From assembly GCA_900312665.1 (NCBI GenBank), contig ONZQ02000001.1, forward strand, positions 436,954-500,953: a stretch of DNA of 64,000 nt, written 5' to 3'. The DNA is from Cephalotrichum gorgonifer. Lineage: Eukaryota > Ascomycota > Sordariomycetes > Microascales > Microascaceae. A program made the translations under genes and the position numbers. Position 1 is the first letter of the stretch, and each line of letters opens with the position of its first letter. Shown here one piece after another: positions 1-11,200 of this stretch. The notes beneath the pieces are model-generated. The model had not been told where the DNA came from. It was given only the letters and a program-made list of their open reading frames with translations, and ran no database searches.

Positions 1-43
1 TCCCGCACTCAGCAGGTCAAGGGTCTTCAGCTATTAACGTCGT

Positions 44-64
44 CCCCCCCCCCCCCCCCCCCCC
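44..64. repeat. Poly-C homopolymer, 21 bases
   Basis: An uninterrupted run of C followed by a CT-rich stretch. Runs like this are error-prone in sequencing, so the exact length is unreliable. A shorter run also borders the N gap at 15143. Confidence 0.9.
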
Positions 65-1247
65 TCTTCTTCTGGGAGCTTCGGTTGCACTTGTATTTCC
101 CGAGCACCGACCGACCGGCCGGAAAAATCCCACGCCACCCCACGAGTCCCTTCCTAAATGGGCACCTGTGGGCCCAAAACGTCCGCACGCGACTTCCCTC
201 CTGCTCAACCACCATGTGCTTCCTAGCTTTTCTTGCTTTTCTTTCCAGCACAACACCGGATTTACTCGTGCATACTCCGGGCTCGTGTTTTGAATAATAT
301 ACGGGCCGAAGTCTGCTAGCCCCCTTACAGGAGCGATGCACCCGATACGAGACGAAGCATCGCGAGGGCCGGATTTTTCCCTCCACCGCTCGGGACACTG
401 AAGCTCCTCTGGGCTCCATCCGCACAGCCTGGCCGTAATACAGCCCCCCCTTCTCTACCAACTTCTTCTCCTGGCCTAGCTGTATGCCTCTGGCCCAAAC
501 TGGCTCCTTGGAGTAGCTCCCGGCTTATTCGTTAGTGAGGACAACGGCTCGCGATACAGGAAATCTGTATCCTCTTGCTCACGGTTCTTGCAGCTCCGTG
601 ACGCCTATACTTGTACGCGAGTAGCTTGAGGGAATCTTTGGGTATCAATGGCCTTTTCCAGGTAGAGAGGAGCATGAAAGTAGAGCCAAAGATCTCACGT
701 CGTGGCCCGCTAGGTCCGTAGGAGGCCGGCCACTGCTGAGTGAATGGAAATCTGAAATCGTCAATCCTGCCCGCATGCGCCAACATGTACCGACAACAGA
801 GTGTGTTGTGAGGATGTCAAATACAAGCACGAGAATACTCGGAAGTACGGAGTAATCCTCGTCGTCCCGGTTGTCGCTTGGCCTTACTACAAAAAGCGAG
901 CGCAGGCATCTCGGGTAATACGAGTAGCCCCCCTTTCCTAACCGCTTCGGATTCAACGGCCTAAGATACATGCGTATTTGCTTTTATCTTGTTCCCTTGA
1001 TCTATATTAGTTGTTGTATGGTTGAGTGCCGGCTTAACTCGTATACGATACCATGAATCCTTGGCCTCTGTGTGGCGTTGTTGCAATATGGATGCCCTCT
1101 GGTCTCGATGGATCTCTAGTCCAGCCCTTCTCTCGGCCCCTTACTGTCGAAAACCTGTTACGGGCCGCTTTCTGTCCATCTGACCACAGAGCACACCAAG
1201 CGTACCATCCCATGCATAACTGCCGCATACCTAACTCTATAGCTACC

Positions 1248-1418
1248 AATAAATAGGGCTTATCCCCCCTCATGGAGATGGATGTCTCACTAGCCTCTCA
1301 CACCCTACCAGCTTCCCAACACTCTTCAAACCAGTTATAGCATAGAACCTTCTTCATCTCTCCAAATACATATCCCCAACTGCAGAGTACTATCGATCCG
1401 GGCAGCACCCTCGTCGAC
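1248..1418 (+). promoter_or_regulatory. Promoter and leader of paralog 1
   Basis: An AATAAATAGGGCTTAT TATA-like element lies 171 bases upstream of the ATG, followed by GAGATGGATGTCTCA and CTTCAAACCAGTTATAGCA. Each block has a recognisable counterpart in the same order upstream of the gene at 7661, which argues for shared descent of promoter and leader and not only of coding sequence. Confidence 0.5.
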
Positions 1419-2102
1419 ATGAATCCGTCCTTGGATGATATGAGCAACCCCCACGCCGCATCCTCTTCTTCGGGGATCTTTGAATCTGCTAGAGACATCG
1501 ATCTCCAAGTGAAGAACTCTGACTCTCTTGTCGGGGATTCTGGTTCTCCCAATTGGGACTCTCCATCCTATGCTACCTCACCCACTGGGCGTCCCACTGA
1601 GAATCCCCCTCCTGCCTCTGGAAATGGAGGTGCTGGATCTCAGCAGGTAAAGAGCGATATACTTTACCTCGTCAACTCCTTCACCTGGTCCAAGGATACC
1701 GACAGCATCGCCGACATTCTCGAGAACGTGACAGCCCTCAGCCTCCTCAAACCTACCCCAACCACCCACGAATACTTCCCGAGATACAAGATTTCGGACG
1801 AGAGCTACACGTTGCCCCTGGCAGCACCCCCGTCACTTACCTCATCCGTCGAGGTTGAAGGCAGCAACACTCAGTCTCAGGCCCTAGAAGTTGATGTACA
1901 CACGTCCGTCCTCCCAGATCCTACTTGGGACCCTAAAGAAATGCCCCTAGGCTTTGGTCAAGGTCCCACCTCGGGCGTGAATTCGACCAGTGGGGCCACC
2001 ACACCGTGCAACCAATTGCTCAAAGCCCGCCACGAGAGCGGCGAAAAGGGGCTGGTCCCAGCTCTACCACGAGCGGCCGGAAGAGCTGTGAGGGAGGAGT
2101 GA
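1419..2102 (+). CDS. Hypothetical Ser/Pro/Thr-rich protein, paralog 1
   Basis: A single-exon frame of 227 residues starting at an ATG in context GTCGACATG. I do not recognise the family. The protein is rich in Ser, Pro, Thr and acidic residues, with no signal peptide, membrane segment or known motif. It is a diverged paralog of the gene at 7661: both have a SD/SN-I-I/L aromatic patch in mid-protein, a PL-x-x-PPS-x-TSS-V/L-x-VE block (YTLPLAAPPSLTSSVEVE here), and a W-centred block ending LGFGQG here and LYVGQA there. Both end at an aligned GAG-TGA-TGG. Conservation of frame, promoter and stop supports real coding. Composition suggests a disordered, possibly nuclear or regulatory protein, but that is inference. 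Confidence 0.6.
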   Translation: MNPSLDDMSNPHAASSSSGIFESARDIDLQVKNSDSLVGDSGSPNWDSPSYATSPTGRPTENPPPASGNGGAGSQQVKSDILYLVNSFTWSKDTDSIADILENVTALSLLKPTPTTHEYFPRYKISDESYTLPLAAPPSLTSSVEVEGSNTQSQALEVDVHTSVLPDPTWDPKEMPLGFGQGPTSGVNSTSGATTPCNQLLKARHESGEKGLVPALPRAAGRAVREE

Positions 2103-5100
2103 TGGTGATGATAGAGTATGCCGTCATTCATACCTGGTACGGATCACAGGGTATCGTCATTGGAAAACTACGATGTTGGGAGCACTGGAAACTAGAGATT
2201 CATGGGCGATGGGGTCTTGGGTGATAGTTTCGATTTGATTTTAAGGGCTATGGGAAGCCCGAAAATATAACAGGCTCGTAGAAGGATACAGACTCACTAA
2301 TGATTTCAATCGTCTTTGCGCCAGCTCGGTTGAGCATAAAACTGGCCGGCCGGGCCGGGGACTTGGTCTGGCTATCCCTGGTCTCGGCTCCATGGTACAT
2401 GGCCCCACAGACAATGTACCCTTGACAGACCTCATGGCTAGTTTGGCCCCACCCAAACCCTCTCCATAGTTCCGATTGTACCCTGGTTCCTTGCTCCTTA
2501 GTGATTCCCGCTTGCGTGCAGATTCCGTCCCAAGTTCATGGCAAAGTGGAGCAGGCCTGGTGAAAGAATCGGGAACCCTGATACACTTTTTTTTCCCGTT
2601 AGGTGTTTACGTCGGACATACGTACGTACTTGAACCCGTCAAGGAAACGTGCAGTATGGAGTGCAGTCTTAGCGCAGAACAAACGACGGGCTCAGGCAAT
2701 TTCCTTCCCAGCTTTGAGAGGTCGGACAGCAGCATGCTCTTGTCCGATGTGGCACCAGAAGGGCGATGTTTCCGAGGATCCGAGAAAGCGCCCCTCCCGA
2801 CTCTCCCTTCCAACGATCCAGGTACAGGGTCCGGGGACGGGAGGAATACCAACCACATAGGATACATGTACTTTGTGTTATTAGTACAATATTCGCTTCT
2901 GAAATTCGAGGCACAAGGGGAAAGTGAAGAGTAATTTTTTTTTGGAGATCGCCCTAATAGCTATCATGCGGCTGCGAAAGAAACATTTGTTTCGAGTGGT
3001 CGACAAAGAAGGGGGGTGGGTAGCCCGCGTAAGCGAGGACTTCCCACACTGGCTCTTTTCGTGACGCCTCTTCCGTGTCAGTATTGTTACTACGTAAGCA
3101 GTTTCTTTTTTTGCTTTTTCCCTGGAAAAGGGCAATATTCAAGAACCCAATACACAGACCACCCTTCTTCTCTCCGCCCACAGGAGGCCTCCCTCTGGAC
3201 GCTCAAGTATGGCCATAACGGCAATGGGATCTGCAGGCACCTGTTGAAGGAAAACCCTCCATTGTGCCTTTTCCTTCTTGTTCCAAAAAAGCACCAATAT
3301 TACCGGTCAAAGACGAAGCCTTGGGAAGCAGATCGTCTCTTGGACTAATTGTCTGACGATTTACACGCCCTGTCAGCCCGCATCCAATGAGAGCTGAGCT
3401 CCACTCTCCCCTGCGTCTGTGCTCCACCAAGGTCTTCCCGCATCGTCAGCACTGTTTTCTCCACACATGGGGGGACAGGGGCAGGCAGTCGTAGTGGATC
3501 ACCAGGACCGAAGCACAGGCCAGTTAATGATGGGATGGCGCACCACGATATGGAAGCCCACTCCTTCCAGTACAGGCCACAAATGTAAAAGTAGGAAAAC
3601 ACCCATGCTGCATGATAGTGTATTTATGCATCAGTCGCAGCATGCAAGCTTACACCCGCCACTGCCGGTACTAATCTGCCCTGGCTTAATAGAGTATCGC
3701 CGAGAAATGAAGTGCTGGTGCCGATGGCTGGCCTCCTGCAGACTGGATCCGAAGCTGCTGCGGTGAGTGCCAAATAGGTTGGTACGGCATGGAAATATCG
3801 AATGCATCAACTCCACCAGCGCCGTACCTGGGGGCGTTCTTCAACGTAAATCGGGGTCCCTCGCTCCACCCCTCCTCCTATTCGGTATTATTACAGCGAG
3901 CACGCAAGCAAGGGAGAGAGCCCACTGGCTAGTGGAGAGTTTCAGACTAGAACAATGTGCGGCCGCATGTAAACACGGCCACCCAGCGTCATTCGGATGA
4001 CGCGGTACGAATATGGACACCTCCATATCCGAACTGGGAGGTGAAATTTTTTTTCAAAGGGAGAGTAATCGGTCCCTGGGTTTGACGGAGCCGAAGGATC
4101 GGCTCCCCAAAGCTGTCACTAGCAGATGAGTATTGGAAAAGCTGGGGTTGCGGGATTTTCTCTCTCTTTCTTGAGACCGCCACCCTGTATTACGCTGTCC
4201 TTCCCCGCGGTCCTCCACGTCCCACCTCCACATCCACCTCCACACACGATCGCTCCACTGACAGCGAGGTTGGAAGGTGGGACCACTATGTCCCACTAGT
4301 ACGACGCTAAAGTCGCATTCTCTCCGGCAAGCCTAGGAGCTAATTTAGCTTCCGAACTTACTTCTGACTCCACGCTATTATTGCAAGAACGAAAGTACGG
4401 TATTGATAATAAATAGTTATAAGCTCTCTGCAGGAGGGTACCGCTCAAATCGCTGAGCCCGTTCGCCGGCCCATTATACGTTAATGTTCCATGTAGGGCC
4501 AACCCGGCATTAGATCGGAGAATAATGTACCAACCAGTTACACCACCCCTGTCTTTGCTCCACCAGGCTCCCTTGGTATATTTGTAAGTCCTATTAATAA
4601 ATGGGGCTGACGGACCGGAATCCAGTTATTACAGTAAACTTATTATTATTACTCCCTGAAGACGTCTGGGTGTGCTAACCGGGTCTCCGTGGAAGTAGCC
4701 CCTCCCGGGCCCATCTCGTTCACCGGTTCGAGAATAATTGTTTCACAGCCAATAGGCGAATAAACTTTGGAGAGGAGCAACCAACGGGGGATCGCTAGTC
4801 TATGCACGCCGTAACCACTGTTCCCCTGACGGGGTGGAGCCGAACACGTCACTGATAGAGCAGATAATCGAGTACATGGTACTGGCTCCTGCGCCTGAGG
4901 GCTAGAATTACTCCGTATTACTCGTACAATACCAGTTAAAGTCTTTGCATCGCCTTTGCATCCGATCTTTGGCCCTTGTATTTCCCTCGGTTCTACATTC
5001 TTGACTCCCGCCCTATGAGACTACGCTCGCCTCCCACTCTCTGGGCTTGCTTCAAACTACCGAAACCCTTCACTCCCTACCGGCTCCCGCTGCCGCCAGA

Positions 5101-6127
5101 TTTAACCCTCGATCTAAGCTTGCAACCCATGTACTCGTGCCAGCCCGAGAGAGAGTAGCCCGAGATCGACGCTCGCTCCACGTGCCCCTCTCCGGGCTAT
5201 GAGAAGAGGGGCATGCGAAAACTTTTCAAGTAGGCCGAGTGAACGCGTGTACTCTGTATCCGTATGCAATAATAGGATAATCGCAAGATAAGATGTACTT
5301 GCAGCCCCTTTACTCCGCACACCCCTTTGGTTCACGCCCAATGGCCTTTTAGGTTCTTCGAGATGCATATCGTTCGTGTTCCATGACACTACAGAAAGGT
5401 TGTTCACACACACCGGGTTTGACATTTATCCTATACTAGGAGATGTGTTTTGTTTGTAATACAAGGTATGGAGGGAGTGGACAATTCAACCCGGACGATA
5501 CAATTGGTAGCTCTTTCTTTCTAAGCCATAACACGACATAAATTCCTGACTCTACTGGCTGCTCATTACAGAAAGCAGTCCGGACTTAATCGAATTTAAT
5601 TAACGACATTCATCGGTGGCAGGCTAGAAAAAAGATGAGTGGAGTCCTGGGTGGTTCCTAGAAGCTGCATGGGAGCCCAACGTACTTGCATCCAGATACT
5701 TGGATACCCCTCCCTGCGGCTCTGGTCTGCCTCCGCTTGTTAGTCGTTCAACACGATCGGCTTCCGTCTCATTCTGTCGGGGCAAGGACAACCCTACCCC
5801 TGCACACCTTGTCCAAGGTCTGGGCAGGCCCGCCCCTGGTCTGCATGACCTGCGCTCGCAGGCAGGATCTGATTGGACGTGTCTCGGGCTTGCATATCTG
5901 GGTTGCCTTTCATGTCAAGCCTTTTCTTCCTCGTGACGCTAGAAGCAAAGACGACAGGTACAACGGAGATCGGCCTTGACGAAAGGCCAAATCCCTTCGG
6001 CCGTCGTCGAAGGGGGGCTGGCCAAATGTGGTAACCTCCTTTGCTATCGCGTCCTGGCGTGGGAACAAAATGAGCGGATCGTATGTTCCGCTGGTATTTT
6101 GAGGCCCAGTAGGGTAGTGCCAGCCTG

Positions 6128-6159
<32 letters not shown>

Positions 6160-7458
6160 ACAGACCGCGGCTAATAATAGTGCGAGTATTATTACCGTAT
6201 TACAGATGTCAGTAAATTTGCCACCCGTCCGCTCTCCGCATAACTCGAAACAAACCGAGCCCTACAAATTTCGGAGGGTATTACGTGGAGTCGGAGACGA
6301 CGCCAGCGGCGGGCCCGAATCTTCGTCACTGGAGAAGCAAGAGTAGGCGGGAAATAGGACGAGGTGAATCGATTATGCGCTTTGCCGAAGCCGTACGTCA
6401 AGAACGAAACCATGAGTAGTCCGGCTTCTGTACTGTACCTGGATATGTAAAAGAGCTCTCGAGCAAGAGGTTCTTTACGCGCGTCATCAGCCAGCCAGAT
6501 GCAGGCCTGATGGCGGCATCCCTCGTTTCCACAGGGTGCAGGTACATTGTCTCATACATCAGGCACTCCCCTCTCCTGTTCGCTTTTTCTGGTTTCTTTT
6601 GGGAAAAAATTCTTTTATTCACATTGCTACGTCTTCCTCCCCACACCCCATCGGTCGTCTCGTACGCTCCTCACACCCCTTTCCCCCGACTTGCATACAC
6701 GCGCACACACCCGGAAGTCCGCTTGTATGAAGTATCGTGTGGGTGCTAATAAAGCAATTGGCTCGCCCCTGGTGTCTCAGGTCTCACTGGCCATCCTTCG
6801 TGGCCGCTGGCCCGCTCACACCCGAAGCCTCATCTGCCCTGGATTTGGTACCAACACCCGCAACTCGTACAGAATCTGCGAGTCTCCGCTGTATCTTGTA
6901 CAACAAACACCTGCGCTTCGCCCTGAATACAGCCTCTTGCGCTCCCCCCCCCCACCCCCGGGGCCCCAGATCCACCCACAAAGCTAAGAAAGCGTCGCCT
7001 CGAACCTGGTTCTGAGGCAAGAAAGTAGGGCTTTGTCGAGAATAGTGTGGGTGGTGGGAGTGTGGTGTCGATACATCAGCTGCGAGGAGCAACCGAATCT
7101 GGATGTCGGTTCAGTAGGTACCGAGTAGAGTGAGCCTTGGTACCAGGGAACTTCTGAACTCTTGAGATGCCCGCTGCAAGGTTTAATGTTACTTCGTACC
7201 CGTAGAAGTATTCTTCCCTTCAATGTTCCCTATCCCCACCCCATGGATGTTTCCCCATCCATGCCTCACCCACACTGTGCCGCTGACAGCGTCGGGCTTC
7301 TGTTCATGTATCCCATGATTGTGACGTTTGTCCAGGTACCCGATGAATGCAATGCCCTGCCGCAAGGGGCTGCGGCTCCTGCGAAGGGAAAGGCGTTCGT
7401 CCCAGTCATAGGCGTCGTCAGTTCTAAAAATTTTCAGCGACCCGGCCGGCTCAGGCGA
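2103..7458. other. 5.4 kb without a recognised gene
   Basis: Only short, mutually overlapping frames with no domain are visible. The sequence is not AT-rich, so it does not look heavily RIP-mutated. It holds a (GT)14 microsatellite at 6131 and adjacent TACTCCGTA (4909-4917) and TACTCGTA (4919-4926) copies. The first few dozen bases after 2102 still align with the downstream flank of the second paralog. Confidence 0.55.
6131..6159. repeat. (GT)14 microsatellite
   Basis: Fourteen uninterrupted GT units plus one G in non-coding DNA; likely length-polymorphic between isolates. Confidence 0.95.
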
Positions 7459-7660
7459 AATAAAAGGTGTCTATCTCCCCGTGAGGATCGAAGGTGTGTA
7501 GCTCTCCACCCACCTCCTCCCCACGTTCCTTTCCGCATGCGTAGCAGATGGATAGCTCCCAGCCCACCTGCTCCAAACATCTTCAACAAAGTTATAACAC
7601 AACGTCCCGCTCATCTCTCAAGTGCTAAAGACCGTGGTCCCGGCGACCATCATCGTCAGC
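7459..7660 (+). promoter_or_regulatory. Promoter and leader of paralog 2
   Basis: AATAAAAGGTGTCTAT, CAGATGGATAGCTCC and CTTCAACAAAGTTATAACA occur in the same order as their counterparts upstream of the gene at 1419, then TCATCTCTC and a CCGG-rich segment running into the ATG. The spacing from the TATA-like block to the ATG is 202 bases, against 171 in the other copy. Confidence 0.5.
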
Positions 7661-8266
7661 ATGCATCAGACACCCGATAATATCTGTCAGTCCCAGACCG
7701 CCGCCTCAGCTGGTCGGGGCCTCGCCTCTCCGACGGGGGCCGCTTCTTCAGCGGGCGGAGACTCTGTGCTTCCCCCGCCGAGCTCTCCTTCTCATGATGG
7801 GCTCATTAGGAATTCCTCTTCCACCATTAACGACCCATCTCCGGCTCCTACTCAAGCTGCTGAGAGCTATGCTCCTCCCACTGGAGGCTCGGCGTTTCCC
7901 GTTAGCGATACAGCTCCTCAGGACCCTCAGGCAGGAAGCACTGCCTCTCCTCCCACCTACACCGATCACCCCCAGATCCGCGAATCCAACATCATCAAAT
8001 TCTTCGCCCAGTTCTACAGCCTTGAGGACCCGACTCAGGGAGATCACATCCCGCTCATGACCCCTCCTCCTTCCAATACCTCGTCGCTCAAGGTGGAGCC
8101 CGACGACACTACGCCTCACCCGGGGCTTACCTCTACTTCAGGTCCGCCCTGCCCGCCGCAGTCTCCTTGGAGTCTGGACTCGAACCTCCTCTATGTTGGC
8201 CAGGCAGCCCCACTCCTGTCTGATCAATACTCAGTGGCCCAGAACATTGACTATTCCGTGGATTGA
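7661..8266 (+). CDS. Hypothetical Ser/Pro/Thr-rich protein, paralog 2
   Basis: A single-exon frame of 201 residues. The ATG chosen aligns with the ATG of the paralog at 1419. The protein is Pro/Ser/Thr-rich with a central aromatic/acidic segment (IIKFFAQFYSLEDP) and the diagnostic block IPLMTPPPSNTSSLKVE. No signal peptide, membrane span or named domain is seen. The frame stops at TGA 8264-8266, but after that TGA the same frame runs on through GRARNE to a second TGA at 8291-8293, which aligns with the stop of paralog 1 (GRAVREE-stop). This copy therefore seems to have lost about nine C-terminal residues to a newer stop. Function unknown. Confidence 0.6.
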   Translation: MHQTPDNICQSQTAASAGRGLASPTGAASSAGGDSVLPPPSSPSHDGLIRNSSSTINDPSPAPTQAAESYAPPTGGSAFPVSDTAPQDPQAGSTASPPTYTDHPQIRESNIIKFFAQFYSLEDPTQGDHIPLMTPPPSNTSSLKVEPDDTTPHPGLTSTSGPPCPPQSPWSLDSNLLYVGQAAPLLSDQYSVAQNIDYSVD

Positions 8267-8293
8267 GCCCTCGGAAGAGCGAGGAACGAGTGA

Positions 8294-11200
8294 TGGTAAT
8301 GACCATGTTCGTGGTGACGACCATGGACGATGGGAATTATGACGAGTATGACGGGATATCGGTGTCGAGAAAGAAATGGATCGGGAGGATTAGATTGGCA
8401 TCGGGCTGCGCAACGTCCTGGCAGCCCGCCGCTGCCTGTGTATCGATCGATATAAAAAAGGCGGGCGATGACGCCGCTGTCGATGTTGCGACCCAGCCAG
8501 TGGATAATGGAGGAGCGTGGGGAGGTGTTGCTGGCAGCACCCATGAGGGTTGAGGTCGTTGATAATGCAGCTAGACGGAGGGCAATCAGCATAGCTCTGT
8601 TACGTTTTAACATTAGTAGTAATAAGAAAAGTAGGTCTTTTTTTCTCGACACCATCACGGCGGGGCGCTCTGGTTGACGGTGACAGGATACTGGCTCAGT
8701 CGCTTTGCTACCTCTCATAGCAGGCTGCGCATGAAGGTTAACCATCTGGCTCTCCGAAAGCTCTCAAATGCTCGCGCACAGAGAGGTAGCAGCTCAGGGA
8801 GTATGAGGGGAATAAAAACTCACCCCGCATTTGTCCCTAAGGCTGCCCAACCTCACCGCTGCCCAATCGACAAGACCTGGGCCAATGCGGCTGAGACTCG
8901 GTGATACGCGAGTTGAGCCGGCGTCGGATGGATATTCGTCCGTCCCCTCGGACCGACTTATAGTGGCTCATCAAGCCTCACCATCTGATCCTTTAAGGGG
9001 TCTCGTCTCCAGAGATGATGGTACGGAATACCGAATGCGTAACATATCCACGGAAAGCAACAGCCTCCCTCGACTCTGTGCCCCGCTCTTCCCCATGCCA
9101 CCAAGACACACCCCAACTCTTGTACGTCGCGACACCAGCGCGGCGTTACTCCCCCGGAGTCGACACGCAATAGAGCCGGCGTGCGCCGCCAGCCGCCCGC
9201 CTTATGTGCTCATCCGACACAAGCCACGCCCTCAGAAAATTCTCGAGGCGCGAATCGTCCTCCGATGCCGTAACCCCCTAATCCGAGCAGCACCGAGAAA
9301 CACGTGAAACAGGGCACGGCTTGGTGTAGGTTGTGGGCCATGGTCCCTTTGCTCTGGTTGATGTGCTTGGAGTCCGTGAAGAAGTCGACCCATCTTATCA
9401 ATCGTTCTTGTGTCTGATCACACGATTCCTCATCGTATCTTGTCTGTCTTTGTCCGCCTCGTCCTAACACGGTTTCCCACACCCAAATAGACAAGGCCCC
9501 ACTTCATGAAGGTCTCAGGAGGAGAGTCGAATGCATGCGCCCGAGGGTATCGTGATCTGGAACACAAATTCGATCAAGAACCAGGAGGCTACACCCCATA
9601 TCCCAACATCTAGTCCCTGATCCGACTCTCAAGTACGCTCTAGTGGAGATATCCAGGGATGGTTCCAACTCTATTGGGAGGAGGTATTCGATAAGGCCCA
9701 TTGGACCAGAATCCAGGGGCATCTGCAGGTGACAGTGACGTCTTTCGCGTAGCTCCCCGAGGGCCAAATGCATGGCATATATAATAGCGCCCTGTCACAC
9801 AACAACTTCCCAGGACGGAACAGGGGCAGGGAGGGGGTTGGCTGGTATCCATGGGGCCAGCCGTGAACAGGCATGGAGACAAGGCGGACCGAGCCATGTG
9901 ACTTGCGTCGTTGTTCCGCCTGGGACCGGTCAGCACGGAGCCGGGGGATGTGGAAGCGTCAAAGGGTTAGCTGTGTTGTAGAGATGGTCTGGCCGGCCCG
10001 GGTTCAATTCTCGAGCGAGCGTTTATCCTGATACTGAACGGTTCGCAAATTTTGAAAGGGCTGAAGAGTGTTAACAAGCGAGGAAGATCCATCTTCTTCT
10101 CGGACGTGGCATTAGGGGCACCATCCATGTCCATTTCGAACTGGAGGACATCTTCCGTGCCTTATCAAGTGACAAATCTGCTACACAGCATTTCGGCTAC
10201 TGCGGTAGACAGATAATCTCATGAGACGCAAAGCCCAGTGCCTGTGTATCCCAAACTTTGTTCACCCAGACCCCTAGGTTAGCTGTGTGCAACGGAGTAG
10301 GGGTAACAGTATCGGTCGGGGCGTCATACCAAGGTATGAGCTACCGATGCAATCGGATTGGCCAGTGTTCCTCGTTTCAGCTGGTGGTTGATGGAAGTGA
10401 ATCAGGTATCGCAGACGTCATGATATGTGTCTGTAGGCAAGTTTACAACAGACACGAGAAAAAGAATCAGGGATGGAAGGGCCTCTGCCATGCCAATCCA
10501 TGTCCACCTTAAAAATAGGTCCTGGCTAAGTGCAAACGGAGGCGGGACAAGCGGTCCGAATCCTTCCATGTACAATTAGTATCTGCGACTAGCCGGGAGG
10601 TTGGTCAGAAGATCAAAAGAAGCAGAAAGCGGGAGGAAGCTTCTCCCAAAGCCACCCCGAGTCCAAGCGACCGAATACCACCGTGGGGAAAGGATGCGTC
10701 TTATTTCCAACGTCGCACCAGGTGACACGACGTCGTTTGCTCAGCTGCTCATCGGAGCATTCGGCTTTGTGGTATCTCGCAATACTATGTCTAGCGGCTC
10801 GAATTCCGTCCCCTTCGTCTCGAGGGCTACAATAGTACTGTAGAAGGTAAACAGTTCAGAGCCAAGCATCATGTGAGACAGCACTGGAGGGCACCGGGGA
10901 GTTTAGGGCGAGTGAGGCTGTCACTAGTCGGGATGATGGCCAGTGAGGACTGAAAATATGCTTCACTTTTTGAAACTTTCAGTATTAATGATATCTTGCA
11001 GTCTTGCGAAGTGAAATCCAGGAAAAAAGGATGTACGTTGCCTAATTAGTACGTCTCTGGGTGACGTACCAACTAGGAAGAGCATGGTTGGAATGACCGA
11101 CCCTGGCCCATGCTTCGGTTGGGTAGGACGAGATGTCTCGGTCAGGGATGTTACCCACTTAAATGGATCGAATTGGGGCGGAGCAGAGGAAGGGGGAGAT

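Larger units (their letters stand above)
1..1418. other. Gene-poor left edge, no gene recognised
   Basis: I see no supported gene here. Open frames on both strands are short, overlap one another and have no recognisable domain. A run of 21 C lies at 44-64. One TACGGAGTA (846-854) and one TACGAGTA (919-926) of the dispersed motif family are present. The last 170 bases are the promoter and leader of the next gene. Confidence 0.6.

Noticed and set aside
9985..10015. Possible second tRNA (GGTTCAATTC, T-arm-like)
   Set aside because: The flanking bases do not form a good T stem and no acceptor or anticodon arm can be drawn.
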